Counted from the first letter of the stretch, positions 52,593-62,186 are shown. The stretch: 64,000 nucleotides of DNA from an uncultured Clostridia bacterium (GCA_944341075.1 CALVLV010000009.1:1-64000); one strand, 5' to 3'. Numbers and translations: made by a program. The notes: generated by a model not told the origin, from the sequence alone.

Positions 52593-53483
52593 ATGGGATT
52601 TTTAGACGATATCAAAAGGGCAGGTAAAGACCTCGCCCGCTCGCTCAAAGATGTAAAGGAGGCGCCCTTTGTTGCCGAAATGTGCAAAACGGCGTCCAAT
52701 ATGTACCGCCTGGGCTGGGACGAGCGCAACGGCGGCAATATAAGCTATCTTCTTAAAGAGGAAGAGGTGGCGCAGTACCTTGACCTGAACGAAGTCATAC
52801 GCACTATACCCCTGATGGGCGTCAACGAGGTCGACTTTGACGCAAGCCCTCTGGAAGGCAAGATATTCATAGTAACGGGCACGGGCAAGTACTTCAAAAA
52901 CGTAGAGGCCGACCCCGAAATCAATCTTGGCATTGTCCGCATAGGCAAGGGCGGCAAGGAGGTCGAGCTTTTATGGGGCTTTAAGGACGGCGGCAGGCCT
53001 ACCAGCGAATTCCCCGCGCATATGATGAGCCACATGGCGCGCCTATCGGTCGACCCCGAAAACAGGGTGGTAATGCATTCGCACCCCACAAACACGCTTG
53101 CAATGAACTTCGTGCACGAGCTCGACGAAAAGAAGTTTACGCATACCTTATGGGAAATGTGCACGGAGTGCATTGTGGTGTTCCCCGAGGGCGTCGGGGT
53201 GCTTCCCTGGATGCTGTGCGGCACTACCGAAATAGGCAAGGCCACCGCAGAAAAAATGAAGGAATTCCGCCTTGTGGTATGGGCAATGCACGGCATATAT
53301 GGCGCAGGCAAAACGCTTGACGAAACTTTCGGCCTTATAGAAACGGTTGAAAAGGCGGCGCAAATTTATATGCTCACCGCGCACCTGCCCCGCGTGAACA
53401 CCATAAAGGACGAGGATATGTTAAAGCTCCTTGAGCTTTTCGGCATTAAAAATTACAGAAAAGATTTTCTCGATCTTAAGTAA
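52593..53483 (+). CDS. rhaD: Rhamnulose-1-phosphate aldolase
   Basis: 296 residues; AAAGGAAAGGAAG precedes the ATG, 3 nt after rhaA. Class II aldolase fold with WDERNGGNISYLL, FIVTGTGKYFKNV, GGRPTSEFPAHMMSHM, the zinc-binding VMHSHPTN and AMHGIYGAG with the third metal His. Splits L-rhamnulose 1-phosphate into dihydroxyacetone phosphate and L-lactaldehyde. The longer N-terminus and the SEFPAHMMSH segment distinguish it from the AraD-type protein at 19898-20584. Confidence 0.94.
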   Translation: MGFLDDIKRAGKDLARSLKDVKEAPFVAEMCKTASNMYRLGWDERNGGNISYLLKEEEVAQYLDLNEVIRTIPLMGVNEVDFDASPLEGKIFIVTGTGKYFKNVEADPEINLGIVRIGKGGKEVELLWGFKDGGRPTSEFPAHMMSHMARLSVDPENRVVMHSHPTNTLAMNFVHELDEKKFTHTLWEMCTECIVVFPEGVGVLPWMLCGTTEIGKATAEKMKEFRLVVWAMHGIYGAGKTLDETFGLIETVEKAAQIYMLTAHLPRVNTIKDEDMLKLLELFGIKNYRKDFLDLK

Positions 53484-53519
53484 TTGCAATAAAAAATATA
53501 ATGATGCGGGAGGTATATG

Positions 53520-55484
53520 ATGTCAGAAAAACAAACAGCAACAAAAAAGTCGATATTTGACAATCCGTTTTTGTCAACGAAAGTGAAATCGGCAAACGCA
53601 AAACTGTTCCCTGAAGGGGCGCTCGGTTACTTTATAGGGCCGACGCTGGCGCTTCTGGCCAACTCGGTTTTGTCGAATTACTTCAACAGGTACATGTCGG
53701 ATATACTCAATATCACTGAATGGGCGGCGGAATTTTTTAACTGGCTGCCTGTAATATCGGTAATATTCGTAATACTCGGCAATATAGTGGTCGGCAGGCT
53801 GATGGATAAAAGCCGCACAAAGGCGGGCAAGGCAAGGCCGTTGCTTCTCCTTTCGGTGCCCCTTTCGGTGTTGGCCCTGATTATTCTGTTTATCGTGTCG
53901 CCGTATGCCAACGGTGAAAGCGAACAGGGTCAGCAGATATTACTGCTGAGTATGATAGCTATAGGTTATAACCTGTGGTTTGCAATAGCATATCCGTTCT
54001 ATTATACTCCGCATGCAGGCCTGGTAAATTTATCTACAAGAAACAGTAAAGACCGTTCGCTTCTGGCAACCATATCAAATGCTACGGCTTTGGCGGCAAT
54101 GGGCCTGACTACCATGATCCTGCCGTTTTTCCTCAACCTTCTGTTCGTGCCTAAGCTTGACGCCAACGGCGAACAGATAGTTATAAACAACGTGGCGCAG
54201 ATAGATATGGAAGCGTCGTTCAACCATTGGAAAGTGTTTGTTATAGCGCTTATGGTAATAACGGCGGTAGGCGTGCTGATAGAATATTTCTTTACCCGCG
54301 AAAGGGTTACGGAAGAATCGTTTGCAAACGCAATAATCGAAAAAAAGAAGGCGGAACCTCTGTCCAGACAGGTAAAGGTATGCTTCAAAGATAAGTTCTG
54401 GTGGATAATAATTATATTCTTCTTTTTGTATCAGCTGGGCGGCATGCTTAAAAACGTTTCGCAGCTGTACTTCTGTTCGGCTATGTTCCCCGACGAATCC
54501 GGCGCATATTCAACGGCTATAGGCGGTTCGTTTTCGGGTACTCTTGCAATAATCGGCGCTATACCCACTGCGCTCGGCATGGTGCTCGCATGGCCTCTCT
54601 CCAACAAGATAGGCAAGGGTAAGGCTATACTTTTCGGCGCAATATTATCTGCCATAGGCGGCGCTATAGGCTTTATAAAACCCGATAACTTTGTTGTTGT
54701 GTGCGTATCGTTTGCCGTTAAGGCCCTTGGGTCTACGCCCGCAATGTATTTGTCGCTTGCGCTGCTTGCAGACGTTCTCGATCATCAGGAGGCAATGAAC
54801 GGTTTCCGTACCGACGGCTTTACCATGACGATATACGGCGCCATAATGGCGGGCATGACCGGTATTGCGACCGGCGTACTCAACATCACGCTCAGCGCGG
54901 TCGGCTATTCGGCAAATAATATTACCGGCGAAGCAATACAGACGGCTATGACCTGGATATTCATCGGCGGCGAGACGCTGTGCTATCTGGTTATCGCAAT
55001 AATATTCATATTCATGGGCGTTGAAAAGTTCTCAGGATTTGACAAGCGCGCGATAGTTATCGACCAGAAAGCTAAGGCCGAGGCAGAGGGCATAGAATAT
55101 GTAGACCCCGCCGAAAGAATGAGGCTGGAAGAGGAGCAGGCCGAAAAAGACTCTGAAGAGGCAAGAAAGGCAGAACTGAAAAAGTATTGCGAAAAGAAAG
55201 GCCTTTCGTATGAGGAAGAAGAAGCCAAATACGAAGAAAAGCTTGCACAGAAACATGCTGCCGCAGAAGCCAAAAAGGCCGCCGCAGAAGCTAAAAAAGC
55301 AGCCGCGGAAGAAGAAAAGGCCCGCAGATATGCTGCGCTCAGCGACGAGCAGAAGGCTGAGCTTGAGCGCAAGGCCGCACTCGCCGAGCAGGCTGCAAAA
55401 GAACGTGAGCGGCGTACGCTTGAAGAATTCAACCGCATGAGGGAGAGCAACGGCAGGCCTGCGCTCGATTTACAGGAAAATTAA
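53520..55484 (+). CDS. GPH-family sugar:cation symporter with a long coiled-coil tail
   Basis: 654 residues; the ATG at 53520 has better spacing from GGGAGG than the ATG at 53517. Residues about 25-505 form a twelve-helix transporter of the glycoside-pentoside-hexuronide family, with RLMDKSRTKAGKARP in the first cytoplasmic loop and FYYTPHAGLVNLSTRNSKDRS after the fifth helix, and DVLDHQEAMNGFRTDGFTMT late in the second half. The last 150 residues are cytoplasmic, very rich in Glu, Lys and Ala (AEAKKAAAEAKKAAAEEEKA) and predicted coiled coil, not the EIIA domain of LacS. In this operon it most likely imports rhamnose or rhamnosides. Confidence 0.9.
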   Translation: MSEKQTATKKSIFDNPFLSTKVKSANAKLFPEGALGYFIGPTLALLANSVLSNYFNRYMSDILNITEWAAEFFNWLPVISVIFVILGNIVVGRLMDKSRTKAGKARPLLLLSVPLSVLALIILFIVSPYANGESEQGQQILLLSMIAIGYNLWFAIAYPFYYTPHAGLVNLSTRNSKDRSLLATISNATALAAMGLTTMILPFFLNLLFVPKLDANGEQIVINNVAQIDMEASFNHWKVFVIALMVITAVGVLIEYFFTRERVTEESFANAIIEKKKAEPLSRQVKVCFKDKFWWIIIIFFFLYQLGGMLKNVSQLYFCSAMFPDESGAYSTAIGGSFSGTLAIIGAIPTALGMVLAWPLSNKIGKGKAILFGAILSAIGGAIGFIKPDNFVVVCVSFAVKALGSTPAMYLSLALLADVLDHQEAMNGFRTDGFTMTIYGAIMAGMTGIATGVLNITLSAVGYSANNITGEAIQTAMTWIFIGGETLCYLVIAIIFIFMGVEKFSGFDKRAIVIDQKAKAEAEGIEYVDPAERMRLEEEQAEKDSEEARKAELKKYCEKKGLSYEEEEAKYEEKLAQKHAAAEAKKAAAEAKKAAAEEEKARRYAALSDEQKAELERKAALAEQAAKERERRTLEEFNRMRESNGRPALDLQEN

Positions 55485-55505
55485 ATTTTAAAGGAGATAA
55501 TTTTT

Positions 55506-56654
55506 ATGGCAAACAGAATAGTTTTAAACGAAACGAGTTACCACGGCGCGGGTGCCATAAAGGAAATTCCCGGCGAAGTTACAAGGCGCGGCCTGCATAA
55601 GGCCTTCGTCTGCTCCGACCCCGACCTTGTAAAATTCAAGGTGACGGACAAGGTGCTTGGCGTTTTAAAAGAGGCGGGACTTGACTACGAACTGTATTCG
55701 GACATAAAGCCCAACCCCACTATCGAAAACGTGCAGACGGGCGTTGCGGCATTCAAGGCAAGCAAGGCGGACTACATAATCGCGATCGGCGGCGGCTCCT
55801 CTATGGATACCGCCAAGGCGATAGGCATAATAATCGCCAACCCCGAGTTCGAGGACGTGCGCTCTCTGGAGGGCGTGGCTCCCACCAAAAAGCCGTGCGT
55901 TCCCATTATCGCCGTGCCTACAACGGCGGGCACCGCGGCGGAAGTTACCATAAACTACGTTATAACCGACGTTGAAAAGAAGCGCAAGTTCGTCTGCGTG
56001 GATGTACACGACATCCCCGTCGTCGCCGTAGTCGACAGCGACATGATGAGCACTATGCCCAAGGGCCTGACCGCCGCGACGGGTATGGACGCACTCACAC
56101 ATGCAATCGAGGGCTATATCACCAAGGGCGCGTGGGAGATGACCGACATGTTCCACTTAAAGGCGATTGAAATAATTTCCCGCTCGCTCCGCTCGGCGGT
56201 AAAGGGCGAAAAGGATGGGCGCGAGGAAATGGCCCTCGGCCAGTATATTGCGGGCATGGGCTTCTCAAATGTAGGCCTGGGCATAGTTCACTCCATGGCT
56301 CATGCGCTGGGCGCAGTTTACGATACCCCTCACGGCGTGGCAAATGCCATACTCCTTCCCACCGTCATGCGCTATAATGCCGAGGCTACGGGCGAAAAGT
56401 ACCGCGACATCGCCAAGGCAATGGGCGTTGAGGGCGTTGATAATATGACTTTGGACGAGGCCCGCAAGGCTGCTTGCGACGCAGTGGCGCAGCTTTCAAA
56501 GGACGTAGGCATACCCGAAAACCTCAAGGGCATTGTAAAGGAGGAGGACATCGACTTCCTCGCGCAGTCGGCAATGGACGACGCCTGCCGCCCCGGCAAC
56601 CCCAAGGATCCCACCAAGGAAGACATAATAGCTTTATACAGATCACTGCTTTAA
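55506..56654 (+). CDS. fucO: Iron-containing alcohol dehydrogenase, lactaldehyde reductase
   Basis: 382 residues; AAAGGAGAT precedes the ATG, 21 nt after the transporter gene. Group III dehydrogenase signatures: nucleotide-binding IIAIGGGSSMDTAKAIG, VPTTAGTAAEVTINYVIT, the first metal-site segment AATGMDALTHAIEGYI, and GIVHSMAHALGAVYDTPHGVANAILLP with three metal-binding His. The sequence and its place after rhaD indicate reduction of L-lactaldehyde to L-1,2-propanediol, the usual fermentative end of rhamnose breakdown. No propanediol-utilisation microcompartment genes are seen, so propanediol is probably excreted. Confidence 0.93.
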   Translation: MANRIVLNETSYHGAGAIKEIPGEVTRRGLHKAFVCSDPDLVKFKVTDKVLGVLKEAGLDYELYSDIKPNPTIENVQTGVAAFKASKADYIIAIGGGSSMDTAKAIGIIIANPEFEDVRSLEGVAPTKKPCVPIIAVPTTAGTAAEVTINYVITDVEKKRKFVCVDVHDIPVVAVVDSDMMSTMPKGLTAATGMDALTHAIEGYITKGAWEMTDMFHLKAIEIISRSLRSAVKGEKDGREEMALGQYIAGMGFSNVGLGIVHSMAHALGAVYDTPHGVANAILLPTVMRYNAEATGEKYRDIAKAMGVEGVDNMTLDEARKAACDAVAQLSKDVGIPENLKGIVKEEDIDFLAQSAMDDACRPGNPKDPTKEDIIALYRSLL

Positions 56655-56675
56655 TAAACATATCTCTTCTCCTTA

Positions 56676-56718
56676 AATTCAGGGCCGTCGGCTTCATGCC
56701 GGCGGCCCTGAATTTTTT
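56676..56718 (+). terminator. Terminator of the rhamnose operon
   Basis: AATTCAGGGCCGTCGGC pairs with GCCGGCGGCCCTGAATT around TTCAT, followed by TTTTT. From 56719 to 56893 the only signal is TATAAT near 56870 with a weak TTGTTT 16 bp before it, a likely promoter for the next gene. Confidence 0.92.
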
Positions 56719-56893
56719 GCCGTATTTTATGTTCCGCGTTGAAATTTATATACGGATAGCGTAAAGTGCTAAAAAAGCGCAGAGCCGCTGCAGGGCGTAT
56801 TTTTAAGGGTGCCCCGTTATTTTGTGCGGCAAAGCGTTTTTTACGCTTTGTTTTCTGCCGCGCGTCTGCTATAATATCGGCAGAGGTGATAAT

Positions 56894-57355
56894 ATGACTA
56901 AGACCAACGCCATGAGAATATTGGAAAGGGAGGGCGCGTACTACAGGGCGCACTCGTATGAAGGCGGAGCGCTTTCCGGTACAGAGGTCGCCCGTATTCT
57001 GGGCGAAGATGCCGGAAGGGTGTTCAAAACGCTTGTCACCACTGCCGCTCCCGGCAGGTACTATGTGTTTGTTATTCCCGTCGCCGCGGAACTCGACCTT
57101 AAAAAGGCTGCAAGGGCTGCAGGGGAAAAGTCGCTTGAAATGTTGCCGCAAAAACAACTGCTGCCTGTAACGGGCTATATCCACGGCGGATGCTCGCCCG
57201 TGGGCATGAAGAAGTCGTTTCCTACCTTTTTCGATGCCTCCGCATCGGGCAAGACTGTATTTGTAAGCGGCGGAAAGGTCGGGCTTCAGGTAGAGCTTGA
57301 CATTTCAGACCTTGTCCGCATAACAGGCGGCAGGCTGGAGGATCTCACAAGATAG
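56894..57355 (+). CDS. YbaK/EbsC-type Cys-tRNA(Pro)-deacylase-like protein
   Basis: 153 residues from the ATG behind CAGAGGTGAT; an upstream in-frame ATG runs through the promoter and is rejected. Family signatures are the catalytic-type Lys in GRVFKTLVTT, the YYVFVIPVAAELDLKKAA core, SLEMLPQKQLLPVTGYIHGGCSPVGMKK, and FVSGGKVGLQVELDISDL. These trans-editing enzymes hydrolyse Cys-tRNA(Pro) or related mischarged tRNAs. Cytoplasmic housekeeping gene, single, without functional link to the glycan genes. Confidence 0.92.
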   Translation: MTKTNAMRILEREGAYYRAHSYEGGALSGTEVARILGEDAGRVFKTLVTTAAPGRYYVFVIPVAAELDLKKAARAAGEKSLEMLPQKQLLPVTGYIHGGCSPVGMKKSFPTFFDASASGKTVFVSGGKVGLQVELDISDLVRITGGRLEDLTR

Positions 57356-57401
57356 TTTTTAACTGTCTGTGCCCTTCTGCCGTTCCGCGTATAAATAGCT
57401 G

Positions 57402-57431
57402 TTTACACATGCGCTGAATGTGTGGTATACT
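57402..57431 (+). promoter_or_regulatory. Promoter with inverted repeat ACACAT / ATGTGT
   Basis: -35 TTTACA (57402-57407), 18-bp spacer, -10 TATACT (57426-57431). Between the boxes lies an inverted repeat ACACAT (57405-57410) and ATGTGT (57418-57423), a plausible operator for the HTH protein encoded next. Confidence 0.6.
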
Positions 57432-57492
57432 ATAAACAGAAGTATAGTCAGCGCTGCTTTTGCCGTGGCAGAATGTGGCGCATATTTAAAAA

Positions 57493-60400
57493 ATGAATGA
57501 TTTTGGCGAAAGGTTAAAAAAGTTAAGAAAGGCTGCGGGCATAACGCAGCAGGCGCTTGCAGATAAGCTGGGCGTGCACCTGCAAACGGTGTCAAAGTGG
57601 GAGAGGGGCGTTTGCGAACCCGACTTTTCCGTGCTTGGCGATATGGCCGCCGCGCTCGGCGTTACGTTTGAAAGATTGCTGGGCACCGAAGAGGGCGAGT
57701 GTACATACGGCGGATACTTCAGCCCGGAGGATGAGGGCAGGGCCATAGCCTCCGCCCGCAGGGCAAACGGCGAAAGCCAGGAAGATGTTGCCGCTGCCGC
57801 AGGCGTTTCGTCCGACATAGTCTCCAAGTGGGAACGCGGCATAATCTGTCCCGATATAGAGCAGCTGTGCGCGCTTGCCGCTCATTTTAAAGTGCCTGCG
57901 TCCAGACTTTACTTCGGCGTCGCGCAGGACGCCGTATGTGAAACTCCCGTGCAGGCTGTGCGGCGCAGGCGCGTGTCGCTTGCTGCCGTAATTGCCGCGG
58001 CGTTTGTCGCCGTTGCCGCAATAGTGCTTGCCATAGTGTTGCCGCAGGTGCTGACAAGGCGGTTCACGGTTACGGTGGACGGGGTCGAATATCAGGTTTC
58101 GTCAGACGACTGGTTCGCGCCCGCGGCCACCGAAAAGGCGGGGTACGACTTCGAGTATTTCGCTGATAGTACGGGGTCAATTGTAAATTTTCCTAAAAAA
58201 ATAACTTCCGATGTAAATTTTACCGCAGTGTATTCCGCGCACGAATACACCATAGATTATTGGCTCAACGGCGGTGCGTTTATAACGCAGCCTGAATACA
58301 CGTTCACCATGGAAGACGGCCCCGTCGAACTTGCCGTTCCCGTAAAGAGCGGCGCAACGTTTATGGGGTGGTATCTTTCCCCCGACTATTCGGGTACGCC
58401 CGTAGAGGTGGCGGAATGCCCGGCAGCCGACATAGACCTGTATGCAAAGTGGAGCGACGAGGTATACACCGTCCGCTACGAGCTGTGCGGCGGTTCGCTG
58501 AGCGAGGGCAACCCCGCAACGGTAACTTCGGGGCAATCAGTTGCCCTGAACGAGCCCGTGCGCAGGGGCTATAACTTCCTCGGCTGGTACGATTCCCCCG
58601 TCGGCGGCAATCTGTATAAAAGCGTGGGCGGCGAAAGCGCAAGCAACCTCACCCTGTATGCGCAGTGGCAGGAGAGCGGCGACTACTTTTCGGTCACATA
58701 CCATACGCAGGGCGGCATGCTCCTCGGCGAAAACCCGCTTACAGTCGGCGCGGGCGAGGTGCACGACCTGTTCGGCGCAAGCAAGCCCTGTTACGACTTT
58801 ATCGGCTGGAATACGGCTTCAGACGGCAGCGGCGAGTGGGTGGAAAGGTTGTACGGAGTGCGCGGCGATACCGACCTGTATGCCGTATACTCGCCTGAAG
58901 TATTTACCGTGGTATACCATCTCAACGGCGGCACCTATGCGGGCGAACAGAACCCCAACCGCATAACTTATGGCGATAAGGTAGAGCTTTCGCCGCTGTT
59001 AAAGGCGGGGCATACCTTTGTCGGCTGGTTTACACAAAGCGAGGGCGGAAGCAAAATTACGGAGATAAATTCCGAAAATATTGCGCAATTGACCGCCATA
59101 TATGCCCGATTTACCGCAAATAAATACATTGTTGAACTTGACGGCGCGGGCGGCGCGTTCACGCTCGGCGGCGATACATACGGCTACATTGACTATGAAA
59201 TTTATTTCGGCGAAGAGCTTATCCTTCCTGACTGCGTGCTTGCGGGCTATGATTTCATCGGCTGGTACAACGAGCTTGGCGAACGGGTACAGACCATAGA
59301 CGCCGAAAATATAGGCAACATCGCGCTCGTGGCAAAATACCGCGAGGCGGGGCTGACTTATCATATTGATTATGTGCTTGGCGGCGGCACTTTGGGGGAG
59401 GCTAACCCCGCCGAGGTCGCGTGGGGCCAGGTCATCCGTTTGAATTCACCTGTTCGCGATGGCTGGCTGTTCCTTGGCTGGAACACGGCTTCGGACGGCA
59501 GCGGCGAATATCTGCATGCCACGCCCGAAGGGCAGCAGGAAGATATCACCCTGTACGCCATATGGCAGGAGATAATGGTAAACGGAAGCGCCGAAAATTT
59601 CAAGTACAAGATCGGCCCCAAAAGCGTGATAATCACGGCATATACCGGCTCATTTGGCGAGAATGCAGACCTTGTTATTCCTTCATATATTGAGGATAAG
59701 CCCGTGGTAGCGGTGGACGGCATGCTTGGCGGCTCTGCCGAAGCCAACGCCGTAACTTATTACCTGAACAGCCTTGTAATACCCGGTACGGTAGAGCGCC
59801 TGGGCGACAACTGTTTCAACTGTATGGCAATATCGCAGCCTGTGATAATACCTGCAAGCGTAAAGCAGATAGGAAGGGAGTGTTTCAGGCTTTCGGAATT
59901 TTGCCTTGAGTTTGAGGCGGGCAGTTCGCTGCAATCTATAGGCGAATATGCTTTTACGGGCGCATATATATACAATGTTCCCGTCCTGCCGGAAGGGCTG
60001 GAGATGCTGGAGTCCTATGCGTTTTATGATTCATATGTTTTTTCGGGCGGAATAGTTCTGCCGGATACGCTTAAGTATATAGGCAGCAACGCCCTTGTAA
60101 TCAACGGGGGCTCTTCAAGCGACCATCCCTGTCTGTATATTCCCTCTTCGGTGGAGCATATAGAACCGTATGCCTTCGGCAGCGACACGGGTACATTCGT
60201 CCGCATATATACCGCATTGAATAGGGAACAGACGGCAGGTTTTTTGGAAGGTTGGGACAGCAACGCGCAGGTGACTTACATAGAAAATCAGGTTGGGGGT
60301 ATAACGCTGAAAGACGGAGATGCACAGGTATATCTGGAAGGTCAGCACTTTGCGCTGCCCTCGCCCGAAAAACAGGGCCACACCTTTATAGGCTGGCGCG

Positions 60401-60804
60401 ACGGGCAGGGCAGCTTTGTAAATAATAACTTTATTCCGCTTGAAAACGGCATCGTGCTCGAGGCCGTGTACGAGCCCAAAACTCAGTCCGACGGCCGCAG
60501 CCAATATGCGCCCGCAGTCGTGCAGCCCGGCACGGACTACCGGTTTGTGGTGTTCGGTTCGCAGCCCTTCTGGCTCAGGCTCAACGTGCAGTCGGGCGAG
60601 CGCATAAGGATAACGTTTGAATACAGCAAGATGGGCTGCCAAGATCATCATGTGCCCGTGCTGTTCGGCAATTTAAACGGCAACGAATATTATGCCTTTA
60701 CAAGCGGCGTGGCCTTCAGGTACGAAGAATGTGCCATGCGCATAGAGTGCGATACGCTATGCGGCGTCACGTTTATGGTGAATATCCGCGTGGATGTCGT
60801 GTAG
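57493..60804 (+). CDS. Membrane-spanning double-HTH (XRE) protein with InlB-like and BspA-like extracellular region
   Basis: 1103 residues. Two XRE-type helix-turn-helix domains come first (about 5-60, LRKAAGITQQALADKLGV, and about 80-138, ARRANGESQEDVAAAAGV, each followed by SKWERG). RRRR (157-160) and one membrane helix (about 162-185) then place the remainder outside the cell. Outside are about seven InlB/Flg_new-type beta repeats (each ending in a YAKW/YAQW/YAVY-like strand, with GWY or GWN turns), BspA-like leucine-rich repeats (about 740-930; GMLGGSAEANAVTYYLNSL, IPASVKQIGRECF), one more InlB repeat and a C-terminal beta domain. The ribosome site is weak. This is the layout of a one-component transmembrane sensor; direct transcription control by the HTH part is inference. 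Confidence 0.85.
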   Translation: MNDFGERLKKLRKAAGITQQALADKLGVHLQTVSKWERGVCEPDFSVLGDMAAALGVTFERLLGTEEGECTYGGYFSPEDEGRAIASARRANGESQEDVAAAAGVSSDIVSKWERGIICPDIEQLCALAAHFKVPASRLYFGVAQDAVCETPVQAVRRRRVSLAAVIAAAFVAVAAIVLAIVLPQVLTRRFTVTVDGVEYQVSSDDWFAPAATEKAGYDFEYFADSTGSIVNFPKKITSDVNFTAVYSAHEYTIDYWLNGGAFITQPEYTFTMEDGPVELAVPVKSGATFMGWYLSPDYSGTPVEVAECPAADIDLYAKWSDEVYTVRYELCGGSLSEGNPATVTSGQSVALNEPVRRGYNFLGWYDSPVGGNLYKSVGGESASNLTLYAQWQESGDYFSVTYHTQGGMLLGENPLTVGAGEVHDLFGASKPCYDFIGWNTASDGSGEWVERLYGVRGDTDLYAVYSPEVFTVVYHLNGGTYAGEQNPNRITYGDKVELSPLLKAGHTFVGWFTQSEGGSKITEINSENIAQLTAIYARFTANKYIVELDGAGGAFTLGGDTYGYIDYEIYFGEELILPDCVLAGYDFIGWYNELGERVQTIDAENIGNIALVAKYREAGLTYHIDYVLGGGTLGEANPAEVAWGQVIRLNSPVRDGWLFLGWNTASDGSGEYLHATPEGQQEDITLYAIWQEIMVNGSAENFKYKIGPKSVIITAYTGSFGENADLVIPSYIEDKPVVAVDGMLGGSAEANAVTYYLNSLVIPGTVERLGDNCFNCMAISQPVIIPASVKQIGRECFRLSEFCLEFEAGSSLQSIGEYAFTGAYIYNVPVLPEGLEMLESYAFYDSYVFSGGIVLPDTLKYIGSNALVINGGSSSDHPCLYIPSSVEHIEPYAFGSDTGTFVRIYTALNREQTAGFLEGWDSNAQVTYIENQVGGITLKDGDAQVYLEGQHFALPSPEKQGHTFIGWRDGQGSFVNNNFIPLENGIVLEAVYEPKTQSDGRSQYAPAVVQPGTDYRFVVFGSQPFWLRLNVQSGERIRITFEYSKMGCQDHHVPVLFGNLNGNEYYAFTSGVAFRYEECAMRIECDTLCGVTFMVNIRVDVV

Positions 60805-60831
60805 GTAAAAAAGTAAAAAGCAAGTTGTGCA

Positions 60832-60876
60832 GCCGCAGGCGGCGGCAGGTTTTCTGCCGCCGCCTGCGGCATTTTT
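60832..60876 (+). terminator. Strong intrinsic terminator
   Basis: GCCGCAGGCGGCGGCAG (60832-60848) pairs perfectly with CTGCCGCCGCCTGCGGC (60854-60870), then ATTTTT. 60877-61054 shows no gene. Confidence 0.92.
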
Positions 60877-61054
60877 ATGTGCGCAAAAAGGCAATTAAGC
60901 GCATTTTTCTATATTTTAAGCGTAAATTTCCACCCGTTCGGAAAACTGCGCTCAACAAAACGCTGGCAAAATCTGCTACACTATCGGTAGTTGATACAGG
61001 GAGACGTCCCGAAAAAAATCACAGGAGATTTAAAGCGCTTTATGAAAAAGAAAA

Positions 61055-61258
61055 ATGAACAAAAGCTATATTTTGTTGCAGATGTACGACGCTCTGCGCC
61101 TTGGTTCGGGCATAAAAATTTACGACTGCTGCAACGCATACGGCATATCGGTTGCCACTTTCCGCAGGTATATATCCTTTCTGCGCGCATATTTTTCTGA
61201 AATGCACGGAAGAGAGATAGTTTACGCCGCAAAAATGGAAATTTACATGCTTAAATAG
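61055..61258 (+). CDS. Small HTH-domain protein
   Basis: 67 residues. The pattern LLQMYDALRLGSGIKIYDCC, then NAYGISVATFRRYISFLRAYF and REIVYAAKMEIYML, is that of the winged HTH found at the start of DeoR/WYL-type regulators, here without any sensor domain. There is no good ribosome site (AGGAG lies over 25 nt upstream), and the frame may be a remnant of a longer regulator or a stand-alone small protein. It lies between a terminator and a BspA fragment. Recognition of the HTH is fair; functionality uncertain. Confidence 0.5.
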   Translation: MNKSYILLQMYDALRLGSGIKIYDCCNAYGISVATFRRYISFLRAYFSEMHGREIVYAAKMEIYMLK

Positions 61259-61273
61259 CGCGGCCTGTCTTAA

Positions 61274-62149
61274 CCATGCCGCCCTGCAACTGCGCACTGC
61301 GGGGCGGCCGCCGCGCTCAGCGGATGCGGCTGGGTGACAACTTTGTCCGTTCCATTTGTGGGCAGCAGCCCCTCTGCCGAGGGCGAGCAGGCTTTGCTCG
61401 GCTATATCTTCGGCGAAAAATCATATTCGGGCGGCAAGCGCACGGTCATGAACTACAGCGCCTACGGCAGCGAAGAATTTTACCTGCCCTCCTCGCTCAA
61501 TGCGCTCACGGTGCGCGGCGGCAACCTTGCGTACGGCGCGCTGGGTGCTATAAGCACCATAACTTCGCTCACGCTTGAAAATGTGGGCTCGATAGGCACA
61601 TCGGCGCTCAGGTCGCTGGCAATAACCTCGCTCACCGTTCCGAACACCGTCACATATATGGCGTTCAACTGCTTTGGCGGGCTTTCAAAACTTACCGAAC
61701 TTGTTATTCCGTTCATAGGCGAAAGCGCCGATTCCGCAGAAAAAAACTTCCTGCGCTATAACTTCGGGTTTGAAAACAACCAGGGCACCACGGCCATAAC
61801 TTCTGCCAATCTTAAAAAGATAACCGTCACGGGCAACATTACCGCCGTGCCCGCGTGGGCGTTCTACTACATTGCTTCGGTGACGGAAATTATTCTGCCC
61901 GACAGCGTGCAGGCATACTACAGGTCGGCTTTTGAAGGGTGCAGCAGCCTTGAAACGTTCACTGTTACAGAAAACGTCACGCAGATAAGCTCCTTTGCCT
62001 TCAGGGGATGCCGCAACCTTGAAACGCTTACCTTTGAAGTTTCGCAGGGCTGGCGGCAGGATATGACCGCGTACGATGTGACAGATATGAAAAAGGTCAT
62101 AGCAGACCTGACTGCAAACGCATATGCCTGCAGCTATACAAGGGTGTGA
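61274..62149 (+). pseudogene. 5'-truncated BspA-like leucine-rich repeat protein
   Basis: The frame is open from just after a TAA at 61271-61273 and has no ATG near its start; the first usable codon is a GTG at 61334 without a ribosome site. The text begins in mid-repeat (LSVPFVGSSPSAEGEQALLGYIFGEKSYSGG), typical of the interior of BspA-type surface proteins. It goes on with LRR_5-like repeats (LTSLTVPNTVTYMAFNCFGGLSKL, VTEIILPDSVQAYYRSAFEGCSSL, VTQISSFAFRGCRNLETLTF). A signal peptide and N-terminal domains are missing, so this is probably the surviving C-terminal third of a surface protein. A strong terminator follows. Confidence 0.65.
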
Positions 62150-62186
62150 TATGGTGCCCTGAAAATCAGTGCGCTGCGACAGTATC

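Noticed and set aside
60729..61058. 109-residue + strand frame spanning the end of the XRE gene and its terminator
   Set aside because: It crosses a strong terminator and its product is low-complexity and Arg/Lys rich.
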